From: Neelides folsomi
Lineage: Eukaryota > Arthropoda > Collembola > Neelipleona > Neelidae
Length of the DNA: 64,000 nucleotides
Assembly (NCBI GenBank): GCA_034687125.1
Contig: JAQGBZ010000236.1
Location: 1 to 64,000, forward strand
Direction: 5' to 3'
The notes beneath the pieces are model-generated. The model ran no database searches. It had not been told where the DNA came from and saw only the letters and a program-made list of their open reading frames with translations. Numbering within the stretch: position 1 is the stretch's first letter; every line of letters begins with the position of its first letter. Both the position numbers and the translations under genes were made by a program. Below are positions 48,662-60,363 of the stretch, one piece after another.

Positions 48662-49345
48662 TCAATCTGTATACAAAGGATCTATCCCAATTGCATTTCC
48701 AACATCCTGATCTAAAAAAGAATAAACCTTCTCAGAAGGAACCATCAAAGTATTAAATCGCTTGCTATTCCCCCCATTTGCCATCCAAGGAAGAAATACA
48801 GCTTTTCTTTGTTCGGCCACAAATGAAGAAATGTCCGAGATTTGGACGACATATTCATTAACGAACTTTTTAAGTAAATTATTTTTTAAAAACAATGAAA
48901 TTGTATTTCTTTCTTCCCTTCTTCCTGAAGGTGTGTAAGAAGAATGCCAAATGAATCTTCCCACTTGTCTTTCTTCCTTCTTCTCGCTTTTCGCATGACG
49001 CAAAATGTCTTCAAATCCCGTCCTTTTTACAGTCAATGCCAAAATATGTTCAGTTCGGGGCGAAGGGTATTTTGAAGCCCAACCTGTTTCGTACATTACT
49101 GATAGGAAACTTGGATTGAGGGCCCAATTCCTCCACTCGTAAACTTTCCATCCGTCAATTAATGGACAATTAACAAATGTTTTCTTTTCTGTCACGTGGG
49201 CTGCAACGGCACTGGGAACAACTTGATATAAAACAATATTTCTTGAATCGAAGGAGGCAACCACGTGATTCCCCTTTTGGGGCCAATATTCATGTTCGTG
49301 ATAATAAAATCCAGTTGGAAATGGGAGATATTGGGTGTAATACAT
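48662..49345 (-). CDS. DUF4291 family protein, intronless
   Basis: One uninterrupted exon of 227 residues, with no signal peptide. Features match DUF4291: FDSRNIVLYQVVP near the start, then a conserved block WKVYEWRNWALNPSFLSVMY, ETGWASK (the family has W.KPSFLWMMYRSGWA), ILALTVKRTGFEDILRHA (as LAI.ITR.GFE..L..A), and the tail FVNEYVVQISDIS. DUF4291 is common in bacteria and fungi and of unknown function; a nucleotide or ADP-ribose-linked role has been suggested for similar folds, but I cannot support it from here. Nearly every neighbour has introns, so horizontal transfer or retroposition is possible. Codon use is as AT-rich as its surroundings, so any transfer would be old. Confidence 0.7.
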   Translation of the reverse strand: MYYTQYLPFPTGFYYHEHEYWPQKGNHVVASFDSRNIVLYQVVPSAVAAHVTEKKTFVNCPLIDGWKVYEWRNWALNPSFLSVMYETGWASKYPSPRTEHILALTVKRTGFEDILRHAKSEKKEERQVGRFIWHSSYTPSGRREERNTISLFLKNNLLKKFVNEYVVQISDISSFVAEQRKAVFLPWMANGGNSKRFNTLMVPSEKVYSFLDQDVGNAIGIDPLYTD

Positions 49346-51160
49346 TTAGCTAAATAAATACATTAATAAATAGATAAATACATAATTTAAAAATTATTAG
49401 GTAATATTATAAAATTATTGTGTATCTTAGCTTGCATTTTGAATAGTTTTACCCTTTTAATTGGTCCGATTTTTACGCATAAATTTATTTAAATTAATTT
49501 AAATTTTTTGTCATTTGCAATCAATATATCTAAGTTTAATGAGCACTTATTTAATTAAATCTATTGACAAAGGTGAGTTTATCTTTGTAAAATTAATATT
49601 TTAAAAAAATTGGCTAAATTTGAAGAGGAAATTTAAAATGAATTATTAAGGAGATTGGAATTGAACTAAAGAAATTGGGAAAATTTCCTTTTTATAAATG
49701 GGAAATATTAAGGTTCAGTAAAGTAATTTGATTCGTCGCATAAGGAAGTGAATTCTTAAATATTCATTCAAGATTATTTCTCACTCAATTCCTTGTTTTA
49801 CTATTGAATATGTAACATACAATTCTTGTATGCTTGAACGTTGAATAAGAAAGGAAGTATGTACCATGTAGGTATGTAACGTAATAGTAATAAAGTACTT
49901 AAGTGGTGAACTTGAACTTTATAAGATTTCCTACTTTGATTAAGCTCTTATCATCAGATGGATTATTGATTTCTGACTTTGACAATAAACTTTTCCTTCC
50001 AAGAATAATATATATACTTTATAAACACGAAAGTACGAATCTATAAATGAACCTACATACTTTGAAAAAGTTTTATGAATTATCAAAATTATCATAGATA
50101 TAAAGACAACCATTGTTAAAATATTAACTATTAACTATTCCTTATTGCATGTATAAACAAATATAATATATACAAATAACAAATATCTTAACTTCTAAAG
50201 GATTTATCATTTCGAATTTTACCAATAATTTCAAACTTCAAATTATTTTGGCTCATTTAATTAAAAATTCTTTTTAAATTAAAAAAGTTTTACCTAATGT
50301 ATACCATCCATAGTATATGGTAGTGATATAGTACAATATTTAAGGGATGATTATTGATCCAAAAGGTATAACTGAAAAGCGGGAAAAGCAGAAGGAAAAG
50401 TAATGTGTTCAAACGGACAATGACAATGATAAAATGACAATATGCTATGGACAGGATGGACTAACTAAAACTAAAAAAAGTAAATGTGTGTAATAGTGTA
50501 CTAAATTATAGCTAGAGATGCCGTTTGAGGAGTACATAGCATTCAGGGCCGTGCCGTGAAAAATACATGAGTACATAGAAGCACATAGAAGTACATAGCA
50601 ATAATCAGCCTAAATAATGCCAGTACATAGGAGTACATAAGAGTACATAAATTCAAATTTACTACTCTTCTATGTACTATGCACTCGTTTATGTACTTGT
50701 CTATGTACTCGTGTATGGTATATGGTATGTACTCATGTACTGAGTACATGAGTACTCGAGTACATGCGGCTTCTCTAATTATAGCACATAACATACACAA
50801 ATGCATATGTGCACGTAAGCACACATTAGCACTGCTAATGTAATGTGCCATCTGCCGTATCTGTATTGTCCATATAAAAAGTTCATGTTTACCGCGTATT
50901 GCTTACCATTTAGTTTTGAAACCATTTTGAACCTCGCTCTCCAAACTGATGCTTCTTTTTTCATTTTTTCATTTTCCCAACATTTAGATCTAAAAAATCT
51001 CCATAATATTTGATTTGGTTTAAATAAAGCACACATTTTTACCATTCTTATTTATGATTTTTTTTAATTAAAAAAATTAATAATATTGTAATTACACACA
51101 GATCTAAAAAAACTCATTATTGATCAAACTGTTTGAATTGAAGTCGAAAATCAAATCACA
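49346..51160. other. AT-rich spacer with a hAT-type MITE
   Basis: No exon is visible. The region holds promoters for the DUF4291 and F-box genes, which are divergent. The clear element is the hAT-like MITE at 50513-50777. Confidence 0.5.
50513..50777. mobile_element. hAT-like MITE with an 8-bp target duplication
   Basis: A 265-bp element with ends TAGAGATGCCG and CGGCTTCTCTA is flanked by a perfect 8-bp direct repeat, attatagc, at 50505-50512 and 50778-50785. The inside is built from many gtacat/atgtac repeats on both strands. The 8-bp duplication is diagnostic of hAT. There is no transposase; a full-length copy elsewhere would be needed to move it. Confidence 0.85.
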
Positions 51161-53155
51161 ATGGAAATAAATTCTTCCCAAGCTTCCGAATTCATTTTAA
51201 ACCTTTCGGTAAGTAAATTTTTAATTTTTAATTTAATTATTACCAATCTAATTAATTGCAATTACCATATTACGGTTATGGTAATTTTAAAGGACATCGG
51301 ACCATCAATTATATCGAATTATTAATAATCACTTTAATTCATTAATTAGATTGTTAAACGGATCGTCTTACACTCTTCAACATCGGATTTGCTCAACTTC
51401 CGATTTGTCAATTCCCAGTGGAAAAGGGAAGCGGATCGCGTTCTTCGTCAATCTTTTTCTCTCAAGAAGTTGGTGAATTTAAAATTGTCGGAAAGCATCG
51501 TGAAGTTTACGAGAACTTTCACTCCGAAATCTCTCCTGCACAACTCCTTTGTCTTTCACCCGCCAAATGAGGAAGATGATGACGATGAAACCATTTACGA
51601 ATTTCCTGATGATTTCCTTTGTCTTGTTGGGTCAACCGCCAAATTCGCCAATCTGACACATCTTGATTATTCTAATGATTTGCCCCTTTATGAAGAAATC
51701 CTCTTTGACAAATTTCCGAACCTTGTGGTCCTGGAAGTCACGGACGAAATTCATCCTTTTGATGATCCGACAAGTATTTTTTCTTCGGTTGAAGATCGGC
51801 AAACATCGTTTGGCAAACATGTGCTCGATTCTCTCAAAATGCTCAAGTGTTTTGTAGTATTTGACAATTATCCGTCCAGGGACGATTGCTATGTCTTGTC
51901 ACGGGAAATTATCAAGATCGCTCCAAATCTTCTGGAGGTCAAAGTGGAAATTGATAAGAGGGCAGGAGATGTTCAACCAATAGTTCTCTTCATGATGAAT
52001 TCAATTGCAAATTGTGGGCAGAAAGTTGAGAGCTTGATGATCTTATCGGTTGCAGATTCGATCTTCATCGGCTTGGATGAGAAATTGCTCGAAGATTGCA
52101 AATTGGACAAACTTCGTCTCAAAAGATTTGTTATCATTGAAAATTCATATACGTGAGTTTTAATTTATTATTTGACATATTTAATAAATTAAATTAGTTA
52201 AATGCTAAACCATTTAAGTAATTTTGAAATATTCAGGAATCATAAAGCCGATGATCGTAAATTGGCCCAAATATTCAACACATTCAAGCCGATTTGGTCC
52301 ACTTTGGAAGAAATCCGTCTGAATTTCGACAACTTCAAATCTGAAGACTTCGAAAAGAATCAGATTGAGAAAATTGAGCACAGTCCTTTTCCAATCCGCA
52401 CCAATTCTCCCATCCCTTGGCTCAACTTGAAGAAATTGAACTTGAGGAATTGTTTCTGCTGGGGCACGATTGAATATCTCACACGGATCAATTACTTTGT
52501 CCAAAACATGACGCCGAATTTGCGAGAGATGGAAGTGGTCTTTGACTTCCTTGGTCATTACAATCGGATGGCTCACATTCTCGTTTATCCATTCTTTGTA
52601 TGGATGGGAAACAAAGTGACCAAATTGACCAAATTCTCCATCACGAATGTCAAGCTAAAATGGGAGAAGGGCGAGAAAGAAAATTATTTAGGAATCGAGT
52701 CAATCGATGAGCTGAGTGATGAGAAGGGAAAATTCACAATGGCCAAAGTTCAAAAATTGGATCTTTCCCTCCTGTTCTCTTTGGACGACTTCTTGAACTT
52801 TGACACTGAAGATGATCAGATGATTTTCCTGCAATTTCTCAAACATCGACTTCCAATTCCGCTCATCAATGTTGGGAAAGCGATTGCTGAGAGTTCAACC
52901 GATTTTGTGAAGGTGGATAATGTTACGAGACACAATGTGACAATGGAACGCTTATTGGTCGCTTTCTACTCGACCTATGCCGAGAATGTGAACTTTGACG
53001 ATTCACTTTTGGATTTGTCAAATTGTGAATTACCTGAAGGGTTTGGCGAATTAAAAGAACTCAATGAGTTTTTGGGATCAATTGGAATTTTACCTGATGA
53101 TGAGTGCAGAGGTGAGATTTACGATGCATTGTATGATTTGGATGAATTAATCTAA
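51161..53155 (+). CDS. F-box protein with a divergent LRR-like C-terminus
   Basis: Three exons (51161-51208, 51350-52152, 52237-53155) give 589 residues. Residues 9-55 fit an F-box: FILNLSIVKRIVLHSSTSDL, LNFRFVNSQWKREADRVLRQ, with the hydrophobic and W-K/R spacing by which SKP1 is bound. The rest has scattered leucine-rich pieces: LVGSTAKFANLTHLDYSNDL, FPNLVVLEVTD, APNLLEVKVEIDKR, and in exon 3 WLNLKKLNLRNC and TKLTKFSITNVKL. The last residues are acidic. F-box proteins feed substrates to SCF ubiquitin ligases; the target is unknown. The remnants at 33-36 kb belong to the same style of family. The exon 1 start is the first ATG in frame, ahead of a strong donor. Confidence 0.75.
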
Positions 53156-54187
53156 TCCTTTAATAAATTAAACATAAGAGTAAGATTATAAAATTGTTAT
53201 TAAATTCATGATTTATATTTATCTGTTTCGATGCATGTACTTATTATGTATTATGTAGACAATTATTATTACAAATTAACTCAATGTTTATACAATCCTT
53301 CCAATATTTAAATGAGTAAACTTAGGGATAATTAAAAGGATATGGAAATCCATAAAAATTGTTATTTTTTCATATGTTTTGATATTACCTTACATAGGCC
53401 TATGTTAACTCATTTTGTTGAAAGATTGTATTTATTTATATCCCAAACATTCAAGTCGAGATTGTGCAAAATGAATAGCATGAATTTATATTTTAGAATA
53501 AAAATCTATTAATCGATTGATATCACATTTATATTTATTCATTAATTAAAAATCATAAAATAATTTAAAAATAATTAATTATGTATTACATTTAGATGAG
53601 TAATTAGTAATTAACGTAGTTGTAATTAATCAATCCTTTCATAAAATTATGACCTAAGCTTATTGTTTTACTCAAATGCATTTACTTGATTAATATGCAT
53701 ATATGTACTAATCGAATCATATTCTAACAAATCACACCAAGCCAAGTGGGAATTATATAACTTGAGTGGAATCAACCCTGCGTATTATAAAACCAAGTAT
53801 TTTTTATTAATTTTCCATTTAATATGTCGAAAACTCAGAATTGAGAATTAACATTTGGAATATTTCCGAAAACATTGCATTATGTACGTAAATAAAAACT
53901 AAAAAGGACCAATTCATAGAATGGGTTAATGTGAATGATAGAAAAGTGCATGGGCCTGCATGGAAAATTATACTAACGTACTCGTGTTTATTCTATTTAT
54001 AAATACTACGCACCTAAAGTAAGTAAATCCGGGAAATTTAATGAATAATGTTACTTTCCATTAATATTCAAGTTTCTCCATTGCATTTCATTGTAGTGAG
54101 TTGATGAGTGACGAGTTGAGTCTGTTAAGTTGTTGATAATTCTACCAGATCTCCAACTACTTGTTAATTAATTTCAATAAATTCAAA
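53156..54187. other. AT-rich spacer
   Basis: About 1 kb with no exon. The right end should hold the sideroflexin promoter. Confidence 0.5.
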
Positions 54188-56485
54188 ATGGATAAAATAG
54201 AGAGTGGTGTCAATAAGGTCAAGGGTCTTTTGCTCCATCGAGTTAACATTGACGAGCCGCAGTTCGACCAAGGGAAATATTGGGGAAGAGCAAAACATTT
54301 TTTTGCCATCACAAATCCATTTAAAGTCTTCCTATCTGAGAAAGAGCTTGAGAGATGCAGTAACATTGTTATTCGTCACAAGTAAAATATTCATCATAGT
54401 TTATTCTATTTTATACTTTTTATACCATACATAAGTACATATGTATTTAATACATGAAAAGAAATTATAGTAAAATTTTAAAATTGAAAAGTAATATTTG
54501 TTAAGTATAATCTTATAATTATGAACTGGATTTCAATATTACAAAATCGACACAAAGACGTAATTATAAAATTGTGTTCATTTTTTGTAATTAATCTTAT
54601 TTATGAATGAACGTAATTGTGATTTCTTATGTTTTATTTAGAAACGGAGAGGATATCAAAGACATATCCGAAAAGGAATTATGGAAAGTGAAAAACACCT
54701 ACGACTCTGCATTTCATCCCAACAGCAGAGAGCAAATGCCCATTCTTGGAAGAATGGCAGCTCAAGTTCCAGTTAACATGGCACTCATCGGGGGAATGTT
54801 AATCTTTACAAAGTAAATCAATCAAAAATCAAAAATATCTGACAACTAATCAACATGTTGAAATTAAATAAATGCAGTTTAATATTAATTATGACTGATT
54901 TGTTTTAAGGCCTCACACTACAATTATTTTCTGGCAATTTTTGAACCAGACGTTCAACTCAATAGTAAACTATTCAAACAGAAATGGAAATCTCCCTATG
55001 ACAAACAAGCAAGTTTATCATTTTTATTTCAACCAAATACTTATTTAACCTAATACTAACTATACTATAGTTTAATTCTATCATTAAATAATTAATGCAA
55101 TAAGTTTTAATAATGTATATAAAATTGATTTAATATAAAAATGTTGAACATTAATATATTCATTCATTTATACAATAATTTAGACAAATAGGGGCATATT
55201 ACGTGTTGGCTACTGGAGGTGGACTTGGAATGGCACTTGGAATTGGAAACTTTTTGAAAGTAACGATAAATTATTCTTCAATTCTCTATACAACATTTAT
55301 AATTATTATAGCCATTTAAAATTTTATTATTTAAAGATTTTAAATATATTGAACTAAAGGTAGGCAGTAATATTATATATTGGATTTATTTCAGTTTTGT
55401 ATTTTTCTGTATTTAGAATGTTTCACCAATGGCGGCAAGATTTGTTCCATTTGGTGCTCTGGCAGCAGCTACTTGCGTCAACGTTCCAATGATGAGATTT
55501 AAGTATGTAACTCAAAACATTATGTATCACTACATTTTATTGTTTAATAATTTTAGTTTATTGTTTCAAAATTTCCAATTATCATTAGAATGACTAAAGT
55601 CCATTCACAAATCTTTACCTGTGAGTTTGAATAAACCGCTAATATAATACTGAAAATGTTCATGATTGGTGCTTACATGGTAACTTGCACATGCGTTTCC
55701 TGGGTCCCACATATGCATTTTCAATAATATTTTAGTGGTTCATTCAAACTCGCGAGTAAAGATTTCGTGAATGGACCTTAATCAAATTATTATTTTATAG
55801 TGAATTGTCTGATGGAATTCCCATTGTGGACGAAAAAGGGACTGTTTTGGGCCATTCAAGAATTGCTGCAAAAAATGCAATTTCGTCTGTCGTATTTAGT
55901 CGAATTCTCATGATTGCCCCTGGAACAAGTAATTTTTATTTATTAATATTGATAATATTCATTTTTAAACTTATCCAGAAATCCAATCAAACATAAATGT
56001 GAGGTTTAGTTTTAAAACAAAATTCTACAATGCCTATTTATTTTTGACTCCACAGCGGGTATAATTTTATAACTAAATCACGATTTTATATTCCAGTTCT
56101 TCCATCACTTATTGTCAATCAACTTGATATGAAAGGAGTGTTGAAGCGTTTTCCGTTTATCAATATATTTGGAACCACCCCGCTTCATGTGCTCATCTGT
56201 GGACTTTGCTTTGCATTCGCAACTCCTATGAGCTGTGCCATTTTTCCACAGAAACGTCATATTGATATTTCAGAACTTGAGCCAGAATTACAAGTAAATT
56301 ATTCACTATATTTTTTAAAGTAAATATGTATTATTTATATTATATTAGGAAGTAAAGGTATTTACTTTAAATTAAAAAATATATATTATAATATGGCATT
56401 GAGAATATAAATGTTTTATTCATAGGACAAGATCAAAAAGATGCCAATTGGACCAAAAGCTATGTACTACAACAAAGGACTCTAA
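54188..56485 (+). CDS. sideroflexin (mitochondrial serine carrier family)
   Basis: Eight exons (54188-54381, 54642-54812, 54910-55008, 55194-55269, 55417-55502, 55801-55928, 56097-56293, 56426-56485) join in phase to about 336 residues. Signatures: FDQGKYWGRAKHFFAITNPF at the N-terminus; GRMAAQVPVNMALIGGML; the TTIIFWQFLNQTFNSIVNYS loop with the NRNG segment; SPMAARFVPFGALAAA with CVNVPMMR; DGIPIVDEKG; the ILPSLI start of a helix; and FATPMSCAIFPQK near the end. Sideroflexins are inner-membrane proteins that carry serine for one-carbon metabolism (SFXN1 and 3); which paralog this is I cannot tell. Intron 3 uses a GC donor, and intron 5 holds a MITE. Confidence 0.9.
55597..55778. mobile_element. 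TA-flanked MITE with long inverted ends
   Basis: A 182-bp element in intron 5 of sideroflexin. Its ends (AAGTCCATTCACAAATCTTT and, on the other strand, AGGTCCATTCACGAAATCTT) pair over about 45 bp with few mismatches, and TA flanks both sides. A Tc1/mariner-type miniature, without coding sequence. Different sequence from the element in white. Confidence 0.8.
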
Positions 56486-56830
56486 ATCTCGTTATTTTTT
56501 TTATTATTAATCTTTTATGAATTTCTAAACTTTACGAATAAATGAATTTACAACAATTACTACAGATTTACATAATATAATATTGCTTAATAATCTCTTT
56601 TTCCAATATATTATTTATTAGATATATACCAGTAGTCTGTACATTTTTTATTAATTATTTTAAAACTTTTCTCTACAACCAAGAATGGTTCTCATCGAAA
56701 CATTAAAATGATTGTAATTTCAACAAATTTTGAAAAATAAATGAATTTATGTAAAAAAAATTATAGTTTTTTTTTACTTTTTGGATTACTATTAGAATAA
56801 TTAAATCATTTAAATAGTTAAATTAAAATC
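56486..56830. other. AT-rich spacer
   Basis: About 345 bases with no exon between sideroflexin and the rhomboid gene, both on the plus strand. Confidence 0.5.
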
Positions 56831-58042
56831 ATGAGAAGGCGGGAAAAGGACGGCGAAAGTGCAAGTGGAAGGAAAATTTCGCTTAATGGAACAGCTACTA
56901 AATACAGCCAAACAATTTCTCCAATCAACGACCAAGGACTCATCGAGCAGTTTGAAGCAGAAGATGAATTGGATGAGGACCAAAGATCTAAAAGCTGCAC
57001 TGATCTTACAAAAACTGAAGAGGAGAAAAAAGTAAAATTGAAGAAAGAACCAATAGGGATTTTTGCACTTCCTCCAATAACTTCTTCTTTTGCACTCTTA
57101 ATCGTAAATAAAGATTAATTATTTTTTCTTTTATTTGCTGGTTATTTAAAATTTTAAGCATATATTCATAGAGTTTACCTTAATATACTGTATGCCCATC
57201 CTATATATATGTTCATAATATACCTAAAAACGTAACATTAATTAATTGGTTTTCATTATTAAATCTCAGATTTGCCTTTTTATCACCAAAGAATATTTCC
57301 AATTTGAGGCCGATTTGATCCAAGTCAATTTCGACGTGGTCTTTTTAAAGTATCAGTTCTGGAAACTTTTTTATGCCCATTATTTTCACTTCGGCTACGC
57401 TCATCTACTTCTTAACGTGTTGACATTAATGTCCATCGGTGACTAAACATTAATTCTGAAATATTTCTTAACAATAAATAGTTAATAAACATTGGTTAAA
57501 CAATAAGGAATTTAATTTTTTAGGTTTTTGTTTTAATAGGAAGGACGGTTGAAAAGGAAATTCGTCCCTTGCCAATGTTTTTTCTCATTCCTTCACTCGG
57601 AGTTCTCTCCAATACGCTATTTTCTTGCATGAGTCTTTACATCTGCAAAACAGTTCCATTCAATTCTTCATATGGACTTTCAAGTATATAACAAAACACG
57701 AAACACGACTAACAATATTTATTTAAGATGTCTATTTAATTAATTTTTTAATTGTTAGAATTTGATAAGTTTTTTACATTATTTTCAGATGTCATTTTCT
57801 CTCTCCGAATCGCAAGAGGGATATTCAGGATCGGACCTCCAATTCATGACTCTAAACCTTATCTCATTTTTGGATTTTTCCCTCTTTTTCTCCCATCTTG
57901 GTGGACGCCGTGGCAGCCTGTGGTTGAAGTTCTTTTTATGGAACTCGTGTTCCTAAATCGATGCATTGCTGGGCATTTGTCAGGAATTCTCTCTGGATTT
58001 TCCCTCTTCCTTGTCGATTACTCTCAACTTCAAATTAATTAG
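56831..58042 (+). CDS. rhomboid intramembrane protease-like protein
   Basis: Four exons (56831-57103, 57270-57438, 57540-57683, 57789-58042) give 279 residues. An acidic, cytosolic-type N-terminus (MRRREKDGESASGRK) leads to a first hydrophobic span, then QFWKLFYAHYFHFGYAHLLL, the usual L1-loop and HxxxN-like stretch. The catalytic serine is in YGLSNVIF, where rhomboids have GxSG: the glycine after serine is replaced by asparagine. The histidine is in GHLSGILSGF. Both catalytic residues are present, but the oxyanion glycine differs, so activity may be altered. Family members cut transmembrane proteins; RHBDD1-like short forms act in the ER or Golgi. The split places the serine at an exon edge. 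Confidence 0.7.
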
Positions 58043-58384
58043 AGTGAGTTCTGATTAGTAGTTTAGTAAAAGAAAACTGAGTCCATATCTCCCAATATAA
58101 TTATTGTATTATGTTTATGTATGAAATTTTTTAATAAATTTGTCAGTAATTGTTTGATAATTCAATTTTTATTTTAAGTGGCATAACAAGACATACATGT
58201 ATTCAAGTATCATTATATTTATTGATAATATGAGGAAAATGAAAATGTTAATTATATTTTTATTTGGAAAATAAAAGCATGAAAATTTCATGCTCCTTTT
58301 GGTGAAACTTCAGTAGTAAAAACATATTTTGTTATATTAATTAAAATTTTGGCGAGAAGAAAATATACTATCATTAAATGTAAA

Positions 58385-59210
58385 ATGAAAATTTGTTTTT
58401 CGACAATTTTACTTTTATTATTAACTGATCCTTCAAATGGAAATTTTGAATCTGTCCCAAAACGTTGTAATGCGTCGTTCAAGTAAGAATGAAGTAAATA
58501 GGCATAATATAAAATCTTGTGAAGTCTAATACTAATGATAAGTGTTAAATTGAAAATCCTAGATTAAACAAAACAGTATCGAATATTGAATTAAAAACAA
58601 AGATTGTCACAACACATGAGTGGTGCATTAAAATTCTGTGCCGTCATGATACTCCTCAATATTATAATGAAACGATAAATAAGGTTGGCTAGTAATTTGT
58701 AATGTATAATTAATACAAAAATAATGTTTTCAAAAATAGTATTTTAATGTTTCTTACTTAATGTGAATGTTAATGAATCATGTTAATGCTTTTAGACAGT
58801 TGAAGTGGAAGAAACCTATCAAGTATGTTGCGAGGGATATGAAGAAATAGTGAATGATAGCGAATCATGCCGTCCACTTTGTGATCATTTTTGCAAAAAC
58901 AATTTAACTAGTGATTTACGAAACAAATGCAATTGTACTAGTTTAAATTTTGACGTGGACAATTCCAATACATTTAATGCTTCTTTGGGTAAAAACCTAA
59001 ATACATAAAAATGCTGATAGTAATATTTAATTTTTAATAATTTCAGCCCCTTATTTTAATCATTTTGAAGGTTCTGTTCAAGGATTTAAAAAGGCAAACT
59101 ATAGTAAGATAATTAAATGTGGAAATAAAATTAACATTATGATCAAACCAAATATTCGAAGATTTCTTATTTATATTTTCTCGAAAAATCCATGTGTAGC
59201 AATTAATTAA
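58385..59210 (+). CDS. small secreted Nimrod-like protein
   Basis: Four exons (58385-58482, 58563-58683, 58796-58988, 59047-59210) give 191 residues. The signal peptide starts MKICFSTILLLLLTDPSNG. A middle domain has THEWCIKILCRHD, then TYQVCCEGYEEIVNDSESCR and PLCDHFCKNN, ending RNKCNC. CC.GY followed by C.P.C...C is the signature of the Nimrod (NIM) repeat found in phagocyte receptors and secreted Nimrods. The C-terminus is hydrophobic but too short and polar for a clear anchor, so secretion is likely. Only one NIM repeat is present, as in short secreted Nimrod B-type proteins. A role in microbe binding or clotting is inference. Confidence 0.65.
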
Positions 59211-60363
59211 GTTTTATATTTTGTAAATTAAATGTACTGAATAAAACTTATATTGTTAACTAACTAATTATAATATATTTATTTATACATATTATGTATT
59301 TTCCATATAAGGTCTTACTGACTATAAATATTATACTCTAGATCTTGGGAAATTCTGTATTAGTATATTATAGTAATATAATGCATATTTTGCAATGGTT
59401 TTATTGACTATTATGGAACCTCCGACAATTCCTGTTCCCTTACAAATAAAATTAGGATATATCAAACTAAATTTAAGCTCTTACATACGGTATGCTTATA
59501 TAAAATACCCGTTGTTGTAACCAGTGATGCTAGTTGTCCGACACATGTCCGCAAAACGGCGGCCACATATATAGTAAATATATTACATATTATGATTCAA
59601 TACATACATATTTTTTAATTATCATATCGTTTTAATATTCATATAAATTGATTTTTTTGTATTATATAACAATTCATTAATAAATTAAAAATATTTGTAA
59701 GATCATCAATACTTATAATATTTATGACCTTTATCTCTAGTCTCTAGTCATTATTAAACTGATTCATTTAAATGAACATTAGAATAAAGGTTATTTTTAC
59801 CAATAATAGATCAATTATCAATTAAAATTATCCAGAATACCCTTTTAAGCAATTGAGGGAATTACAGTTTAATTTCTTGAAAATTAGTATTATATTATAT
59901 TTAATTAAATATAAATATTTCGGACATTTATGAATGGACATTTAAGATTTGGACATATGTCCAAAGTGTCCGGACATATATGTCCGGACTCACATCACTG
60001 GTTGTAACATATATACTTTTAACTTAACGTTTTAACTATATTTCGTATCATTGTTTCGTATTGAATGATTCCAAATGAAAACTCGTTCAAGTTTGCAAGA
60101 AATTCTCGGAAGCACCCAACAAAACGAGTTTTGATCAGCTTCAAACACAACTTATCCCTTTATCGTTTAATCTCCTAAAGTGAAAGGAAAAGAAATAAAA
60201 TTGATACGAGGAACATGCTTTAGAGAAAATTCATTGGTGACATTTAATCTCAACATAGCCAAAAATTAAAATCATTGCCATAAAAGTTTACCCAAATGAT
60301 TTATTTTGTTAATTAATCAAAATCTGAAGAAATATTGTGATTTATTTAAAATTTGATTTTAAA
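59211..60363. other. spacer with a hAT-type element
   Basis: Beyond the element at 59522-60000 there is only AT-rich DNA. The promoter of the first VMO-I gene lies at the right end. Confidence 0.5.
59522..60000. mobile_element. hAT-like MITE with an 8-bp target duplication
   Basis: A 479-bp element starting CAGTGATG and ending CATCACTG is flanked by the perfect 8-bp repeat gttgtaac at 59514-59521 and 60001-60008. Near the right end a unit of the type GTCCGGACATAT recurs in both directions. CAGTG ends and 8-bp duplications are typical of hAT. It lies about 360 bp upstream of a VMO-I gene and has no transposase. Confidence 0.9.
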
